Assembly: GCF_910577345.1 (NCBI RefSeq)
Contig: NZ_CAJTMT010000006.1
Span: 62,001-126,000, forward strand
Direction of reading: 5' to 3'
Source of the DNA: an uncultured Duncaniella sp.
GTDB lineage: Bacteria; Bacteroidota; Bacteroidia; Bacteroidales; Muribaculaceae
DNA length: 64,000 bases
Part shown: positions 8,516 through 17,019 of the stretch, piece by piece
Numbering within the stretch: position 1 is the stretch's first letter
Layout: the number at the start of each line of letters is the position of its first letter
Translations under genes and position numbers: made by a program
Notes under the pieces: generated by a model
What the model saw: the letters and a program-made list of their open reading frames with translations, nothing else
The model's database searches: none
What the model was told of the DNA's origin: nothing

Positions 8516-8591
8516 GGAACCGGCGCTTGGCTTATGGTTGCGGAGTGCTCTGATTGGAGTATTCGTGCAACCGCCCATTGCAACCGGTTCC
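8516..8591. repeat. Imperfect long hairpin between mscL and the pectate lyase operon
   Basis: Outer arms ggaaccgg (8516-8523) and ccggttcc (8584-8591) enclose a second pair, ggttgc (8536-8541) and gcaacc (8567-8572). No T run follows on either strand, so it is not a typical intrinsic terminator. It may act as an mRNA-end structure between the tandem minus-strand genes. Confidence 0.4.
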
Positions 8592-8640
8592 TTCCTCCGC
8601 TTTATGATAGGGAGATGTTGGAAGTTGTGTTTTCAACCTC

Positions 8641-9075
8641 TTATTTCTTTTCCTTGAGCAAATCGCGGATTTCTGTGAGGAGCACTTCTTCCTTGGTCGG
8701 TTCGGGTGCAGCCTCAGGCTCGGGAGCGGGTTCTTCCTGCTTGCGCTTGAGCTGGTTGATGGCCTTGATTGCAACGAAGATGCAGAACGCCACGATAAGG
8801 AAGTCAACGATTGTCTGGATCCAGCTACCCCAGTTGAGGGTTACTTCCGGCTTTATGACTTCCTGGGTCGTGCCGTCGATGATGGCTTTCTGGATGACGA
8901 ACTTGTAGTCGGTGAAGTTCATACCACCGGTGGCGACGCCTACAAGTGGCATGATGATGTCATCGACGAGTGATGAGATGATTTTTCCAAAAGCCGCGCC
9001 GATGACTACGCCGACAGCCATGTCAATCACGTTGCCACGCATGGCAAACTCTTTGAATTCTTTGATTAATGACAT
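8641..9075 (-). CDS. mscL: Large-conductance mechanosensitive channel
   Basis: Inner-membrane channel that opens under membrane tension to release solutes during osmotic downshock. The family N-terminus MSLIKEFKEFAMRGNVIDMA fixes the start at 9075, giving 144 residues. The frame upstream of it is not conserved sequence. The first membrane helix (about 17-45, with the glycine-rich VGVVIGAAFGKI pore segment) and the second (about 75-100) are clear. A cytoplasmic tail follows, with a Glu/Pro/Ala-rich linker before the final amphipathic helix (LLTEIRDLLKEKK). A possible -7 box (TATTTTTG on the minus strand near 9190-9197) precedes it. It is divergent from gapA. Confidence 0.95.
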   Translation of the reverse strand: MSLIKEFKEFAMRGNVIDMAVGVVIGAAFGKIISSLVDDIIMPLVGVATGGMNFTDYKFVIQKAIIDGTTQEVIKPEVTLNWGSWIQTIVDFLIVAFCIFVAIKAINQLKRKQEEPAPEPEAAPEPTKEEVLLTEIRDLLKEKK

Positions 9076-9310
9076 AATGTTTGATTTAAAGATGGAAACA
9101 TGGTGCGTTAATCTATAAGGCCGCACATGCAATAGTGTTAAACAAAATCATGGGCCGTTGGTTTGCCAATGCTCTTGAATGTCGCAAAAATAGGTAAAAA
9201 ATAACTAATTTCCATTCCTTTCATGCTTTATTTAGCTTTTTTATACAAAATCGCGCAAAAAACACCAATATTATTTCCGTGCAAACCTGCGGTATTTCAA
9301 AAATTAGTAG

Positions 9311-9445
9311 TAACTTTGTAGCGCTTTTGAAGAGGGCGTCCCCGCAAGGGCGCGAGACCGTCGCCCGGCAAGCGGCAGCTTCTTCATCATGATTTCAACT
9401 TTTCAATAGGATAAAATTTAACAACCCAATTTTTTATATAAAACT
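9311..9445 (+). promoter_or_regulatory. gapA -7 box and GC-rich structured 5' leader
   Basis: TAACTTTG at 9311-9318 matches the Bacteroidetes -7 consensus; no clear -33 box is seen. Transcription would begin near 9325 and give a leader of about 120 bases. Its first half (9329-9384) is markedly GC-rich against AT-rich flanks. It can fold into hairpins capped by GCAA loops (CCCC-GCAA-GGG and CCCG-GCAA-GCGG), with gggcg/cgccc as an enclosing stem. It may be a structured leader controlling this highly expressed gene. The rest of 9076-9310 is AT-rich spacer for the divergent mscL and gapA promoters. Confidence 0.45.
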
Positions 9446-10456
9446 ATGACAAAAATAGGTATTAATGGATTTGGCCGTATCGGTCGGTTCGTGTTCCGTG
9501 CTTCAACAAAGCGCGATGATATCGAAGTAGTAGCAATCAACGACCTTCTTCCCGTTGACTACATGGCTTACATGCTTAAGTATGACACCATGCACGGCCG
9601 TTTCGATGGCACTGTAGACTTTGATCTCGAAAAGAGCCTTCTTATCGTTAACGGTAAGCCCATCCGCGTGACTGCATGCAAGAATCCCGCTGAAATTGGT
9701 TGGGGTGCTGTAGGCGCTGAATATGTTGTTGAGTCAACCGGTCTCTTCCTCACTAAGGAAAAAGCTCAGGCTCACATCGAAGCAGGTGCAAAGTATGTGG
9801 TTATGTCTGCTCCTTCTAAGGACGATACCCCCATGTTCGTTTGCGGTGTTAACCAGGATAGCTATGTTAAGGGAACTCAGTTCGTTTCTAACGCTTCTTG
9901 CACCACTAACTGTCTTGCTCCTATCACCAAGGTCCTCAACGACAAGTTCGGCGTTGTTGAAGGTCTCATGACTACTGTTCACTCTACTACTGCTACTCAG
10001 AAGACTGTCGACGGTCCCTCTATGAAGGACTGGCGTGGTGGCCGTGCTGCTTCCGGCAACATCATCCCCTCTTCTACAGGTGCTGCTAAGGCTGTAGGTA
10101 AAGTTATCCCCGAACTCAACGGCAAGCTCACCGGTATGTCAATGCGTGTCCCCACCCTCGACGTATCTGTTGTTGACCTTACTGTTAACCTCGCTAAGCC
10201 GACTTCTTACGAAGAAATCTGCGCTGCAATGAAGGAAGCTTCTGAAGGCGAACTCAAGGGTATCCTCGGCTACACTGAAGACGCAGTTGTTTCAAGCGAC
10301 TTCCTCGGCTGCCCCCTCACTTCTATCTTCGACGCTAAGGCAGGTATCCAGCTCACCCCGACTTTCGTTAAGGTTGTTAGCTGGTATGACAACGAGATCG
10401 GCTACTCTAACAAGGTTCTCGACCTCATCGCCCACATGAAGAAAGTTAACGGCTAA
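9446..10456 (+). CDS. gapA: Glyceraldehyde-3-phosphate dehydrogenase, type I
   Basis: Glycolytic enzyme oxidising glyceraldehyde 3-phosphate with NAD+ and phosphate to 1,3-bisphosphoglycerate. The 336 residues are full length. The NAD-binding GINGFGRIGR starts at residue 4, the catalytic cysteine is Cys152 in SNASCTTNCLAP, and the C-terminal WYDNEIGYS is present. Codon choice is less GC-rich and more uniform (many GCT, TCT, GTT) than in its neighbours, as expected for a very highly expressed gene. It stands alone, with its own -7 box and a downstream terminator at 10486-10521. Confidence 0.97.
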   Translation: MTKIGINGFGRIGRFVFRASTKRDDIEVVAINDLLPVDYMAYMLKYDTMHGRFDGTVDFDLEKSLLIVNGKPIRVTACKNPAEIGWGAVGAEYVVESTGLFLTKEKAQAHIEAGAKYVVMSAPSKDDTPMFVCGVNQDSYVKGTQFVSNASCTTNCLAPITKVLNDKFGVVEGLMTTVHSTTATQKTVDGPSMKDWRGGRAASGNIIPSSTGAAKAVGKVIPELNGKLTGMSMRVPTLDVSVVDLTVNLAKPTSYEEICAAMKEASEGELKGILGYTEDAVVSSDFLGCPLTSIFDAKAGIQLTPTFVKVVSWYDNEIGYSNKVLDLIAHMKKVNG

Positions 10457-10485
10457 TCAGTCAAACCTACTTCTTGAATATATTC

Positions 10486-10521
10486 ATCGTCCCTGTCGGG
10501 TTTACCCGGCGGGGACGATTT
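10486..10521 (+). terminator. gapA terminator
   Basis: A 15-bp stem (10486-10500 with 10505-10519, two G-T pairs) closes a four-base TTTA loop 30 bases after the gapA stop. Only a short T-rich stretch follows, so efficiency is uncertain. Confidence 0.7.
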
Positions 10522-10550
10522 GCATACAGCCATTTCTAACGTCAATTCAG

Positions 10551-10764
10551 GCACAAGCCGTCATTACGGTGCATTAAATCCGTCAATATCTGAAAAGGGT
10601 ACAGAATGAGAGAAGTCCCTATAACGCGTTCCGCATTAGCTTAGAGCGATATGACAAATTTGTTATATGATAGGTCAGAAGATACAAAAAGATTAATTTC
10701 AGCAAATTATACTTCTGTTGCCTTTGTTTATTCTGTTCTTTTGTATCTCTTTTTATCTTACATG
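10551..10764 (+). repeat. Intergenic repeat, copy A
   Basis: About 210 bases, repeated in the same orientation at 12588-12795. Shared landmarks in order are gcacaagc-gtcattac-gtgca, a block reading ccctataacgcgttccgc then attagcttagagc, the near-palindrome atatgacaaatttgttatat, and arms agatacaaaa and ttttgtatct. The first hairpin is gCCGTcattACGGtgc here and gCTGTcattACAGtgc in copy B, a compensatory change. No protein-coding signal is seen; a 64-codon frame inside it is not conserved in copy B. It may be a non-coding RNA element or a small mobile repeat. Confidence 0.8.
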
Positions 10765-10919
10765 AACCGGGATTTTCGGATTGAACCTCAATTCATCGGA
10801 TTTTCGTATAGATTGTCGAAAAGTTTAAATTTTGAATGTTTTTAAGCGAAAAAAGTCGGATTTTATCGCTTAAACGACAAAATATTTAAAAATATGGTAA
10901 GAATTATAAATAAATGTCA

Positions 10920-10927
10920 TATATTTG
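10920..10927 (+). promoter_or_regulatory. -7 box TATATTTG upstream of a secreted-protein gene
   Basis: TATATTTG fits the Bacteroidetes -7 consensus. It lies 77 bases before the ATG at 11005 in AT-rich DNA; no clear -33 box is seen. Confidence 0.45.
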
Positions 10928-11004
10928 CGTTCGGATTTGGCAAATTGCCCTTTTTTACGTCCGAAACAATAAAAACAATCAATAAATCAATCATTTAATT
11001 GCTT

Positions 11005-12183
11005 ATGAAAAAATTATTTACTCTCTTTGCCGCAGCTGCGATGACAATGTCGGTGTCAGCTGAGGAGTATTTGGTTGCCTACAATGTCGAAGGACAGGAA
11101 AACCATGGCTATGCAATCAGTGGAACCACTGATGATGACCGTGAGGTGACTCTTGAAAATGGAACTAAAATAGTTGCGCTTTCATTCAACAACAATTGGG
11201 GTGAAGCTAATGATAACTACATTAAGTTAACTGCTGACGGTGGTTTCAAGACCGGCGATGTTGTGACCGTGAAAGGTGTGATTGCAAACAAAGACGAAGC
11301 CAAGCGTGGAGCTTGCAAGCTTACTACAAGTGTCAACGATCTCCTTTACAAGAGTGATGACTTTGTAAATCTTACTCTTGCTCCGACAAGCGACGTTCCT
11401 TCATACACCTACACTCTTGCTGCTGATGCTCCCGAACTTTATCTCAGCCGTGATGGTAATACCCGTACACAGCTCATCTATATCTCTGTTGTTCGTGCAG
11501 AAGGTGGTGAGACTCCCGAAGAACCTTCAGGTGAGACAAGAACAATGACTCTTTCCGGCTCATGGCCTCAGGGTGAGTTCGGTTCCATCGAAACTCCCTT
11601 TGAAATGGATTTCGACACCATGACTCTTACTCTTAAGAATTTCCTCGGAGCCAAGGGTGATGCTGTATGCAAGGTCGAGCAGCGCGATCCGAATGCAGTT
11701 CCCACAGTTGGAACAATGTTCAACATTATCCCTGAAGCCGGATTCACTGAAACCGGAGATCTCTATGGTGATAAGACTTATTCAATCGATGGCCTGTCTT
11801 CTTCAGTTATCTTTACAGCTGATGGTGTGAATACAGTTAAGCTTGACAATCCGAATGTGATCTTTACTAATTATTCAAGTGTGGAACTTGCCACCGGTAA
11901 GCAGTATAATTTTGTTATCTATCTGTTTGGTAACTATTCTCAGTGGGATAGCGCTGCAAATGCTTGGGGTGAGGTAAGTTCAATGCCCGGTTATTTCGAT
12001 CTTAAGACAACTGTGTCTGGCGATGAGACTTCCGCTATCGAGAATATCGAAGTTGAGGCTGCCGATGAAAATGCTCCTGTTGAATATTTCAACATTCAGG
12101 GTATGCGCGTTGAGAATCCCGCTGCAGGTCAGCTTCTCATCCGCCGTCAGGGTTCAAAGGTATCCAAAGTAATCATCCGTTGA
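11005..12183 (+). CDS. Secreted protein with C-terminal Por-like tail, unknown function
   Basis: No enzyme family is recognisable. The ATG at 11005 gives 392 residues starting with the signal peptide MKKLFTLFAAAAMTMSVSA. The body holds two beta-rich parts: about 20-165, then a Glu/Thr/Pro linker near 168-180, then about 180-335. The last 50 residues include EYFNIQGMRV and RRQGSKVSKVIIR. This matches the ending of the unrelated secreted protein at 54789-56141 almost motif for motif, so it is a shared sorting or anchoring tail. The gene sits alone between two direct copies of an intergenic repeat. It may be a surface or exported carbohydrate-binding protein (inference). Confidence 0.8.
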   Translation: MKKLFTLFAAAAMTMSVSAEEYLVAYNVEGQENHGYAISGTTDDDREVTLENGTKIVALSFNNNWGEANDNYIKLTADGGFKTGDVVTVKGVIANKDEAKRGACKLTTSVNDLLYKSDDFVNLTLAPTSDVPSYTYTLAADAPELYLSRDGNTRTQLIYISVVRAEGGETPEEPSGETRTMTLSGSWPQGEFGSIETPFEMDFDTMTLTLKNFLGAKGDAVCKVEQRDPNAVPTVGTMFNIIPEAGFTETGDLYGDKTYSIDGLSSSVIFTADGVNTVKLDNPNVIFTNYSSVELATGKQYNFVIYLFGNYSQWDSAANAWGEVSSMPGYFDLKTTVSGDETSAIENIEVEAADENAPVEYFNIQGMRVENPAAGQLLIRRQGSKVSKVIIR

Positions 12184-12283
12184 GGTAATCCAATTGACGT
12201 AAATTCCGTCCGTAATAAGCGGATGTGAATTTGGAAATAAATTTTGAATATAATCTCTTGGTTATATTCATTGGAATTCACAG

Positions 12284-12340
12284 AAAACTATATCCCGAAA
12301 GAAGCAGCATGTTGATGTTTCTTTCGGGATATAGTTTTTG
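12284..12340 (+). terminator. Terminator after the secreted-protein gene
   Basis: Perfect 20-bp arms (12284-12303 and 12319-12338) around a 15-base loop, ending in a T run and followed by more T-rich DNA, 100 bases after the stop codon. The upstream arm begins with A residues, so it may also work on the other strand. Confidence 0.85.
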
Positions 12341-12417
12341 TTTTATTTGATGGTGATATTATTTGATGGTAATATTATAGGACATCTTCGATGCCCGTCA
12401 TGAAATGGCGTACATCA

Positions 12418-12486
12418 CCCCATGCCTCGGACGATGGTGAAATTCCGGCCTTCGGCCTGCATTTTCCATCGTCGCTCGACATGGGG
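12418..12486. repeat. REP-like long imperfect hairpin
   Basis: A 69-base palindromic unit starts ccccatg and ends catgggg, contains gacgatgg and ccatcgtc, and has ggcc-ttc-ggcc at its tip. It lies in an intergenic region that is otherwise without genes (12184-12816) and has no terminal T run. It resembles a repetitive extragenic palindrome more than a terminator. Confidence 0.55.
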
Positions 12487-12587
12487 CTATTAGCGCATCG
12501 CTGCTCCGCAGCTTACTGATTTCCATCCGGATTTAGTTTGCCATACAGCTTACTGATTGCTATCTCGCTACCGATTTGTATTTTTTT

Positions 12588-12795
12588 GCACAAGCTGTCA
12601 TTACAGTGCATGGAATTATATCTGTTAGAAAGGTACAAAAGTCCCTATAACGCGTTCCGCATTAGCTTAGAGCAATATAACAAATTTGTTATATGATAAG
12701 CCGGAAGATACAAAAGATTTAATTTCAAGTAAATTATACTTCTGTTGCTTTTGCTTCTTTTGTTCTTTTGTATCTCCTCTTTTCATCTCTTACAA
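12588..12795 (+). repeat. Intergenic repeat, copy B
   Basis: Second copy of the repeat at 10551-10764, in the same orientation, just beyond the terminator and REP-like hairpin of the secreted-protein gene. The central palindrome atataacaaatttgttatat is perfect here, and the first hairpin has the covarying T-A pair in place of C-G. It ends next to the 3' end of the sodium/alanine symporter gene on the other strand. Confidence 0.8.
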
Positions 12796-12816
12796 GACCC
12801 GGTGGTTTTAGCCGGG

Positions 12817-14241
12817 TCAGTCGGTCAGGGGCGTCGAGAGTTTGTTTTCGTCGAAAATCTTTATCTCTTCCTTCACTTCACGGCGTAGCAGGAGCAGGGT
12901 AATCATGGTCGGGAATGCCATGAGCGCGTAGAAGAGATCGCAGAATCCGATGGCGACTCCGAGGGGAATGACTGCGAAAATGACGAGCGTGGCGATGAAA
13001 AACCATGTGTAGAACTTCGCCTTCTTTTCACCGAACAGATAGGCGGCACAGCGGTTGCCGTAGAAACTGTAGCTGAACATGGACGACAGCGAGAAACACA
13101 GGACTATGACCATCAGCAGATATTCACCCATCGGGATGGCGTTGCCGAAGGCTTTCATGGCCACATCGAGTCCCTTTACACCCTCGACTGCCTGAAAATC
13201 CCCGCAGAGCAGAAGGGCCACGGCTGTCAGTGTGCACACCAATCCCGAATCGATACTCGGACCGAGCATGGCAATCAGCCCCTCTCTCACAGGCGAACGG
13301 TTGGCCGATGCTCCGTGCATGATGGTTGCCGTGCCGACTCCGGCATCGTTGACAAGAGCAGCACGTCGGGCTCCGATAATGGCTATTCCGGCAAGCGCAC
13401 CCCATCCGGCGCGCAGATTGAACGCCTCGGCAAAAATGCTTTTGAACACGCCCGGGACATCGCTGATGTGAGTAATGATAATGTAGACGACGCTGAGAAA
13501 ATAGAGTCCGACCATGAATGGAACGAGCCATTGCGCCACGCGGGCAATGCGCCGTATGCCGCCTATGACGACCATGGTCACTGTCAGTGCGATTCCTATT
13601 CCGACGAGCAGACGGAACGCCGATTCATGGCTCCAGCCGAAACCGCCGGCTATTCCTGAGATGAGACTGTTGCCGCGAAGCCATTCCGGTGTCGTAAACG
13701 CGCTGACCATCGCCTCCGTGAGCTGGTTTGCATTCATGATGCAGAGTGTCCCGAGCATTCCGGCGATGGCAAATGTAATGGCAAGCCAGTGCCAGCGCTG
13801 TCCGAGTCCCTTGTCGATGATATACATTGTACCTCCCGCTCCGCGTCCGTCGGGAAGAAGGTGTTTGTGGCGCGTAGTCAGCACTCCTTCATGAAATTTG
13901 GTCGACATGCCGACAAGAGCGCTGACCCACATCCAGAATATGGCTCCCGGGCCACCCATGACGAGCGCTATGGCCACACCTGCGATATTGCCCATGCCGA
14001 CCGTAGCGGCTACGACCGACATCAATGCCTGGACAGACGAAATCTGTTCCCCGGAGTCGCGCGACTGTTTGCTGCGGAGTTCGCGCACAGCTTCCGGCAG
14101 TTTGTGGAGCGACACCATGCCGGAATAGAAAAAGAGGAAGAATCCTCCGCCGATGAGCAGGATGAAAAGTGGGTAGCCGCAGAGAAAATCGGCCAACGGG
14201 GTGATGAATGCGGGAAGTACCGTCAGTAATGAGCCTACCAT
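12817..14241 (-). CDS. Sodium:alanine symporter family protein
   Basis: Inner-membrane amino-acid carrier of the AGCS family, importing alanine or glycine with Na+. The 474 residues with about ten membrane helices are family length. The conserved MSVVAATVGMGNIAGVAIA stretch (about 71-89) and the stretch GARRAALVNDAGVGTATIMH (about 291-310) are typical of AlsT/DagA-like carriers. The start overlaps the end of the upstream TPM-domain gene by seven bases, so the two are probably translated from one message. Substrate choice between alanine and glycine cannot be decided from sequence. Confidence 0.92.
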   Translation of the reverse strand: MVGSLLTVLPAFITPLADFLCGYPLFILLIGGGFFLFFYSGMVSLHKLPEAVRELRSKQSRDSGEQISSVQALMSVVAATVGMGNIAGVAIALVMGGPGAIFWMWVSALVGMSTKFHEGVLTTRHKHLLPDGRGAGGTMYIIDKGLGQRWHWLAITFAIAGMLGTLCIMNANQLTEAMVSAFTTPEWLRGNSLISGIAGGFGWSHESAFRLLVGIGIALTVTMVVIGGIRRIARVAQWLVPFMVGLYFLSVVYIIITHISDVPGVFKSIFAEAFNLRAGWGALAGIAIIGARRAALVNDAGVGTATIMHGASANRSPVREGLIAMLGPSIDSGLVCTLTAVALLLCGDFQAVEGVKGLDVAMKAFGNAIPMGEYLLMVIVLCFSLSSMFSYSFYGNRCAAYLFGEKKAKFYTWFFIATLVIFAVIPLGVAIGFCDLFYALMAFPTMITLLLLRREVKEEIKIFDENKLSTPLTD

Positions 14242-15524
14242 CTGCCTCCCGCGCCTCCGCCGCCGGTCATGCCTCCGCCGAATGAGCCGCCGGAGAATCC
14301 TCCGCCACCTCCGCCACGGCCGAGAGCGCTGCCGAGTATGGCACCGGCCGCCACCGCAGCCGCGGGGTCGGGCTTTTTGGGAATGCGGAAACGGCGGTTG
14401 TTTTGGTTGCCGCAGTTCTTACACATATATATGTCCACACCTTCACCCTCATAGCTGACGGTCGGTTGGCGCAGCGTGCGGCGGTCTACGAGCGACATGG
14501 CTCTTGCTCCGCAGCGGTCACAGACGGTATAGTTTGTCTGACGGTTTATGTAGGGGAGCACTTCTGTCTGATGGCATTTGGGGCAGTGCCACACGTCATA
14601 GTCAATCGAGTTGATGCGTTCCTCAGTGTCCTGCGCGGGGGTGAGGTAGTCGTTGTCGTGTTCCTCGTCTATCAGTTCCATGCGTGTCCCGCAGTGTGGG
14701 CAGTCACGTTTGTGGCGGCGCACCCGCTTCATCTTACTGATGAGGATAAGATAGGCCGGAAGTCCGAGACCAAGCGAGAGGAAGGCTGCGAAGAGGGCGA
14801 GGGTCCGATACTGTTCGAGGGCACGGTAGCGCTGCACGTCATCGAGCTTGCGGCTCGACGCAATGGCATAGATGACGAGCAGGAGCATTCCCACGCCGAT
14901 GGCTACCGCAAGTCCGAGGAACATGTTGAAGAGTTCTGCACCCGAGAGATCGTCGTCGACTCCACGGCGGGAGTCGTTGGCATATTTCGACTTCAGCTCC
15001 TCAGCGGCGGTAGGGTCGCTGAGGGCTTTTATGATGGTGTTGACACCTGTGATTGTTCCCTCGTCATATTTTCCTTCACGGTAGAGCGGAAACATTTCGT
15101 TGCGGATGATGCGTCCGGCTACGATGTCGGGGATGATGCCCTCCACCCCGTAGCCTGTGCGGATAATTGCCGCATGGTCGTCGCGCGAGAGGAGCACGAG
15201 GATGCCGTTGTCTTTGTCGCTTTTGCCGATTTTCCATTTTTCGAAAAGCCGGGTGGCGAAATCCTCCGGGGTCATGGACGGATCGACTTCATCGACGGCC
15301 ACGACGACCAGTTCGGCTGAGGTAGCATTCCAAAGTGCGCCGATGCTGGCATTGAGGCTACTGACGGCGGCAGGGGAGAGTACGCCCGCCGGGTTAGACA
15401 CATATTGGGTGCGGTCGGCGACATGGACGTTGGGCACTTCGTCGACGGTGATTGCCGGTGCCGGTGCTGCGAGTGCAAGCAGCATGGCAAGGATGAGAGA
15501 GAAGCGGAGTGTGGTGACTTTCAT
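14235..15524 (-). CDS. TPM domain membrane protein with zinc ribbons and Gly-rich tail
   Basis: Membrane protein of the TPM (YgcG/Psb32-like) family, often linked with envelope or photosystem protein quality control; its biochemical role is unsettled. The start at 15524 is chosen because a signal peptide (MKVTTLRFSLILAMLLALAA) follows it. The TPM domain covers about 30-165. Two membrane helices (about 195-265) precede two CxxC-type zinc-ribbon pairs (CPHCG with CPKC, CDRCG with CKNCG). The protein ends in a glycine-rich, low-complexity tail. The 429 residues are longer than plain TPM proteins because of the ribbons. It overlaps the downstream symporter gene and follows dgt by 96 bases. Confidence 0.85.
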   Translation of the reverse strand: MKVTTLRFSLILAMLLALAAPAPAITVDEVPNVHVADRTQYVSNPAGVLSPAAVSSLNASIGALWNATSAELVVVAVDEVDPSMTPEDFATRLFEKWKIGKSDKDNGILVLLSRDDHAAIIRTGYGVEGIIPDIVAGRIIRNEMFPLYREGKYDEGTITGVNTIIKALSDPTAAEELKSKYANDSRRGVDDDLSGAELFNMFLGLAVAIGVGMLLLVIYAIASSRKLDDVQRYRALEQYRTLALFAAFLSLGLGLPAYLILISKMKRVRRHKRDCPHCGTRMELIDEEHDNDYLTPAQDTEERINSIDYDVWHCPKCHQTEVLPYINRQTNYTVCDRCGARAMSLVDRRTLRQPTVSYEGEGVDIYMCKNCGNQNNRRFRIPKKPDPAAAVAAGAILGSALGRGGGGGGFSGGSFGGGMTGGGGAGGRW

Positions 15525-15620
15525 AATTTCTGTTCGTGTGAGGTAGGGATGAGGAACAAGAGAGTGGGGGAGTTGCATAATTTATGACCCTGCTTTCTTT
15601 GTCGGAACGGTCAGTTCGGG

Positions 15621-16961
15621 TCAGTTGTTGATTTTGAGGCTCATTCCGCTCAGGCTGCGGTAGAGGTCGAGGGCATAGACATCCGTCATGCCGGAGATGT
15701 GGTCGAGCACGGCCTGAATCTTTCCGTAGAGCGTGGGCGACTGGGTCTCGTATTGCTGCGGAACCTTTGCGAGCAGCAGCCGTGAATAGTTGAGGTCGGG
15801 GTTGCGCACGGCCTTGACAAGCTCATGGATGAGGAAGGAGATGATGCGCGTACCGGCAAGCTCGATGTCGACCACATCGCCTGAGCAATAGATTTTCTTC
15901 CACGAAAGGGCTTCGCAATCGCGGTAGCCACGGCGTTCGGGGTCGGGGATATGGTCGAGGAGCGACCCACGGAATTCCCCGCGCAGGATTTCCTCTTCAT
16001 GCTTGACAAATGCCTCGGCGCAGCGGTTGACAAGGACACCGATTATACACGAACGCAGATAGGCTATCTTTTCGTTCGGGTCGTCGACTCCGTGCATGAT
16101 GCGTTCGATGTGGGAGCGCCTCGCTTCGTCGAAATAGTTCAGGAAGAGGGGTATGACCTCCTCCGTCGAGAGTATCTTGAGCTTGTGGGCATCCTCGATG
16201 TCCATGATTTCATAGCAGATGTCGTCGGCGGCCTCGACGATGTAGACCAATGGATGTCGCGCATAGCGTATCTGTCCCTCCGGCTCCTTCACCGGAAGCA
16301 TCCCGAGTTCGTCGGCAACCTTTATGAAATCATCCTTCTCCGAAGTGAAGAATCCGAATTTGCCGTGGCTTCCGGCAAGGGTGGAGGCGTAGGGGTATTT
16401 GACAATCGAAGCAAGGGTCGAATAGGTCATGGCAAGTCCGCCTGGTCGCCGTCCGTTGAAGCGGTGGGTCAGCAGGCGGAATGCGTTGGCGTTACCCTCG
16501 AAATGGGTGAGGTCGGCCCACTGTTCGGCAGTCAGTTCCTTTTCGAGTTCGCGACCTTCCCCCTCGCTGAAATATGTCGAGATAGCCTTCTCGCCGGAAT
16601 GGCCGAAAGGCGGGTTGCCGAGGTCATGGGCAAGACAGGCAGCGGCGACAATCTCGCCGATAGAGTCGAGTTTTCCGGCCCACGGCTCTCCCGCATACTT
16701 GACGCGCAGGGCCGAGGCAATCTCGCCGGCCATCGAGCGCCCGACGCTCGCCACCTCAATGCTGTGGGTCAGACGGTTGTGGACAAAGATGCTTCCGGGG
16801 AGCGGAAACACCTGCGTCTTGTTCTGCAGCCTCCTGAACGGAGAGGAGAACACCAGACGGTCGAAGTCGCGCTGAAAATCACTGCGCGACCCGCGTTTCG
16901 GATCATGAAAATGCTCAAGCCCGAACCGCTTGTCATTTATAAGCCTGTCCCAGTGTTGCAT
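15621..16961 (-). CDS. dgt: Deoxyguanosinetriphosphate triphosphohydrolase-like protein
   Basis: HD-domain enzyme hydrolysing dGTP (or other dNTPs) to deoxynucleoside and tripolyphosphate, tuning dNTP pools and limiting foreign DNA. The 446 residues match the family. The metal site is visible as His66 in NRLTHSIEV, His112-Asp113 in AHDLGNPPFGHSGE and a later Asp in EAADDICYEIMDIEDA. FSSPFRRLQNKTQVF near 38-52 is the family's N-terminal signature. It is the promoter-proximal gene of a minus-strand group with the TPM protein and symporter. Preference among dNTPs is not deducible. Confidence 0.95.
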   Translation of the reverse strand: MQHWDRLINDKRFGLEHFHDPKRGSRSDFQRDFDRLVFSSPFRRLQNKTQVFPLPGSIFVHNRLTHSIEVASVGRSMAGEIASALRVKYAGEPWAGKLDSIGEIVAAACLAHDLGNPPFGHSGEKAISTYFSEGEGRELEKELTAEQWADLTHFEGNANAFRLLTHRFNGRRPGGLAMTYSTLASIVKYPYASTLAGSHGKFGFFTSEKDDFIKVADELGMLPVKEPEGQIRYARHPLVYIVEAADDICYEIMDIEDAHKLKILSTEEVIPLFLNYFDEARRSHIERIMHGVDDPNEKIAYLRSCIIGVLVNRCAEAFVKHEEEILRGEFRGSLLDHIPDPERRGYRDCEALSWKKIYCSGDVVDIELAGTRIISFLIHELVKAVRNPDLNYSRLLLAKVPQQYETQSPTLYGKIQAVLDHISGMTDVYALDLYRSLSGMSLKINN

Positions 16962-17019
16962 AGTTTCGGAATTGGTTGATTATGCGAAGTTAGTGATTTT
17001 TTCGAACAATACAGAAATT

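Noticed and set aside
10651..10845. 64-codon frame in the gapA downstream spacer
   Set aside because: It lies inside the repeat at 10551-10764, and the second copy at 12588-12795 does not keep the frame.
14403..15320. 305-codon plus-strand frame
   Set aside because: Antisense to the TPM-domain protein, which has a signal peptide and conserved domains.
15951..16979. Long open frame (342 codons) on the plus strand
   Set aside because: It is antisense to dgt, which has all HD-domain motifs. The frame is open only because of the codon bias of the real gene.
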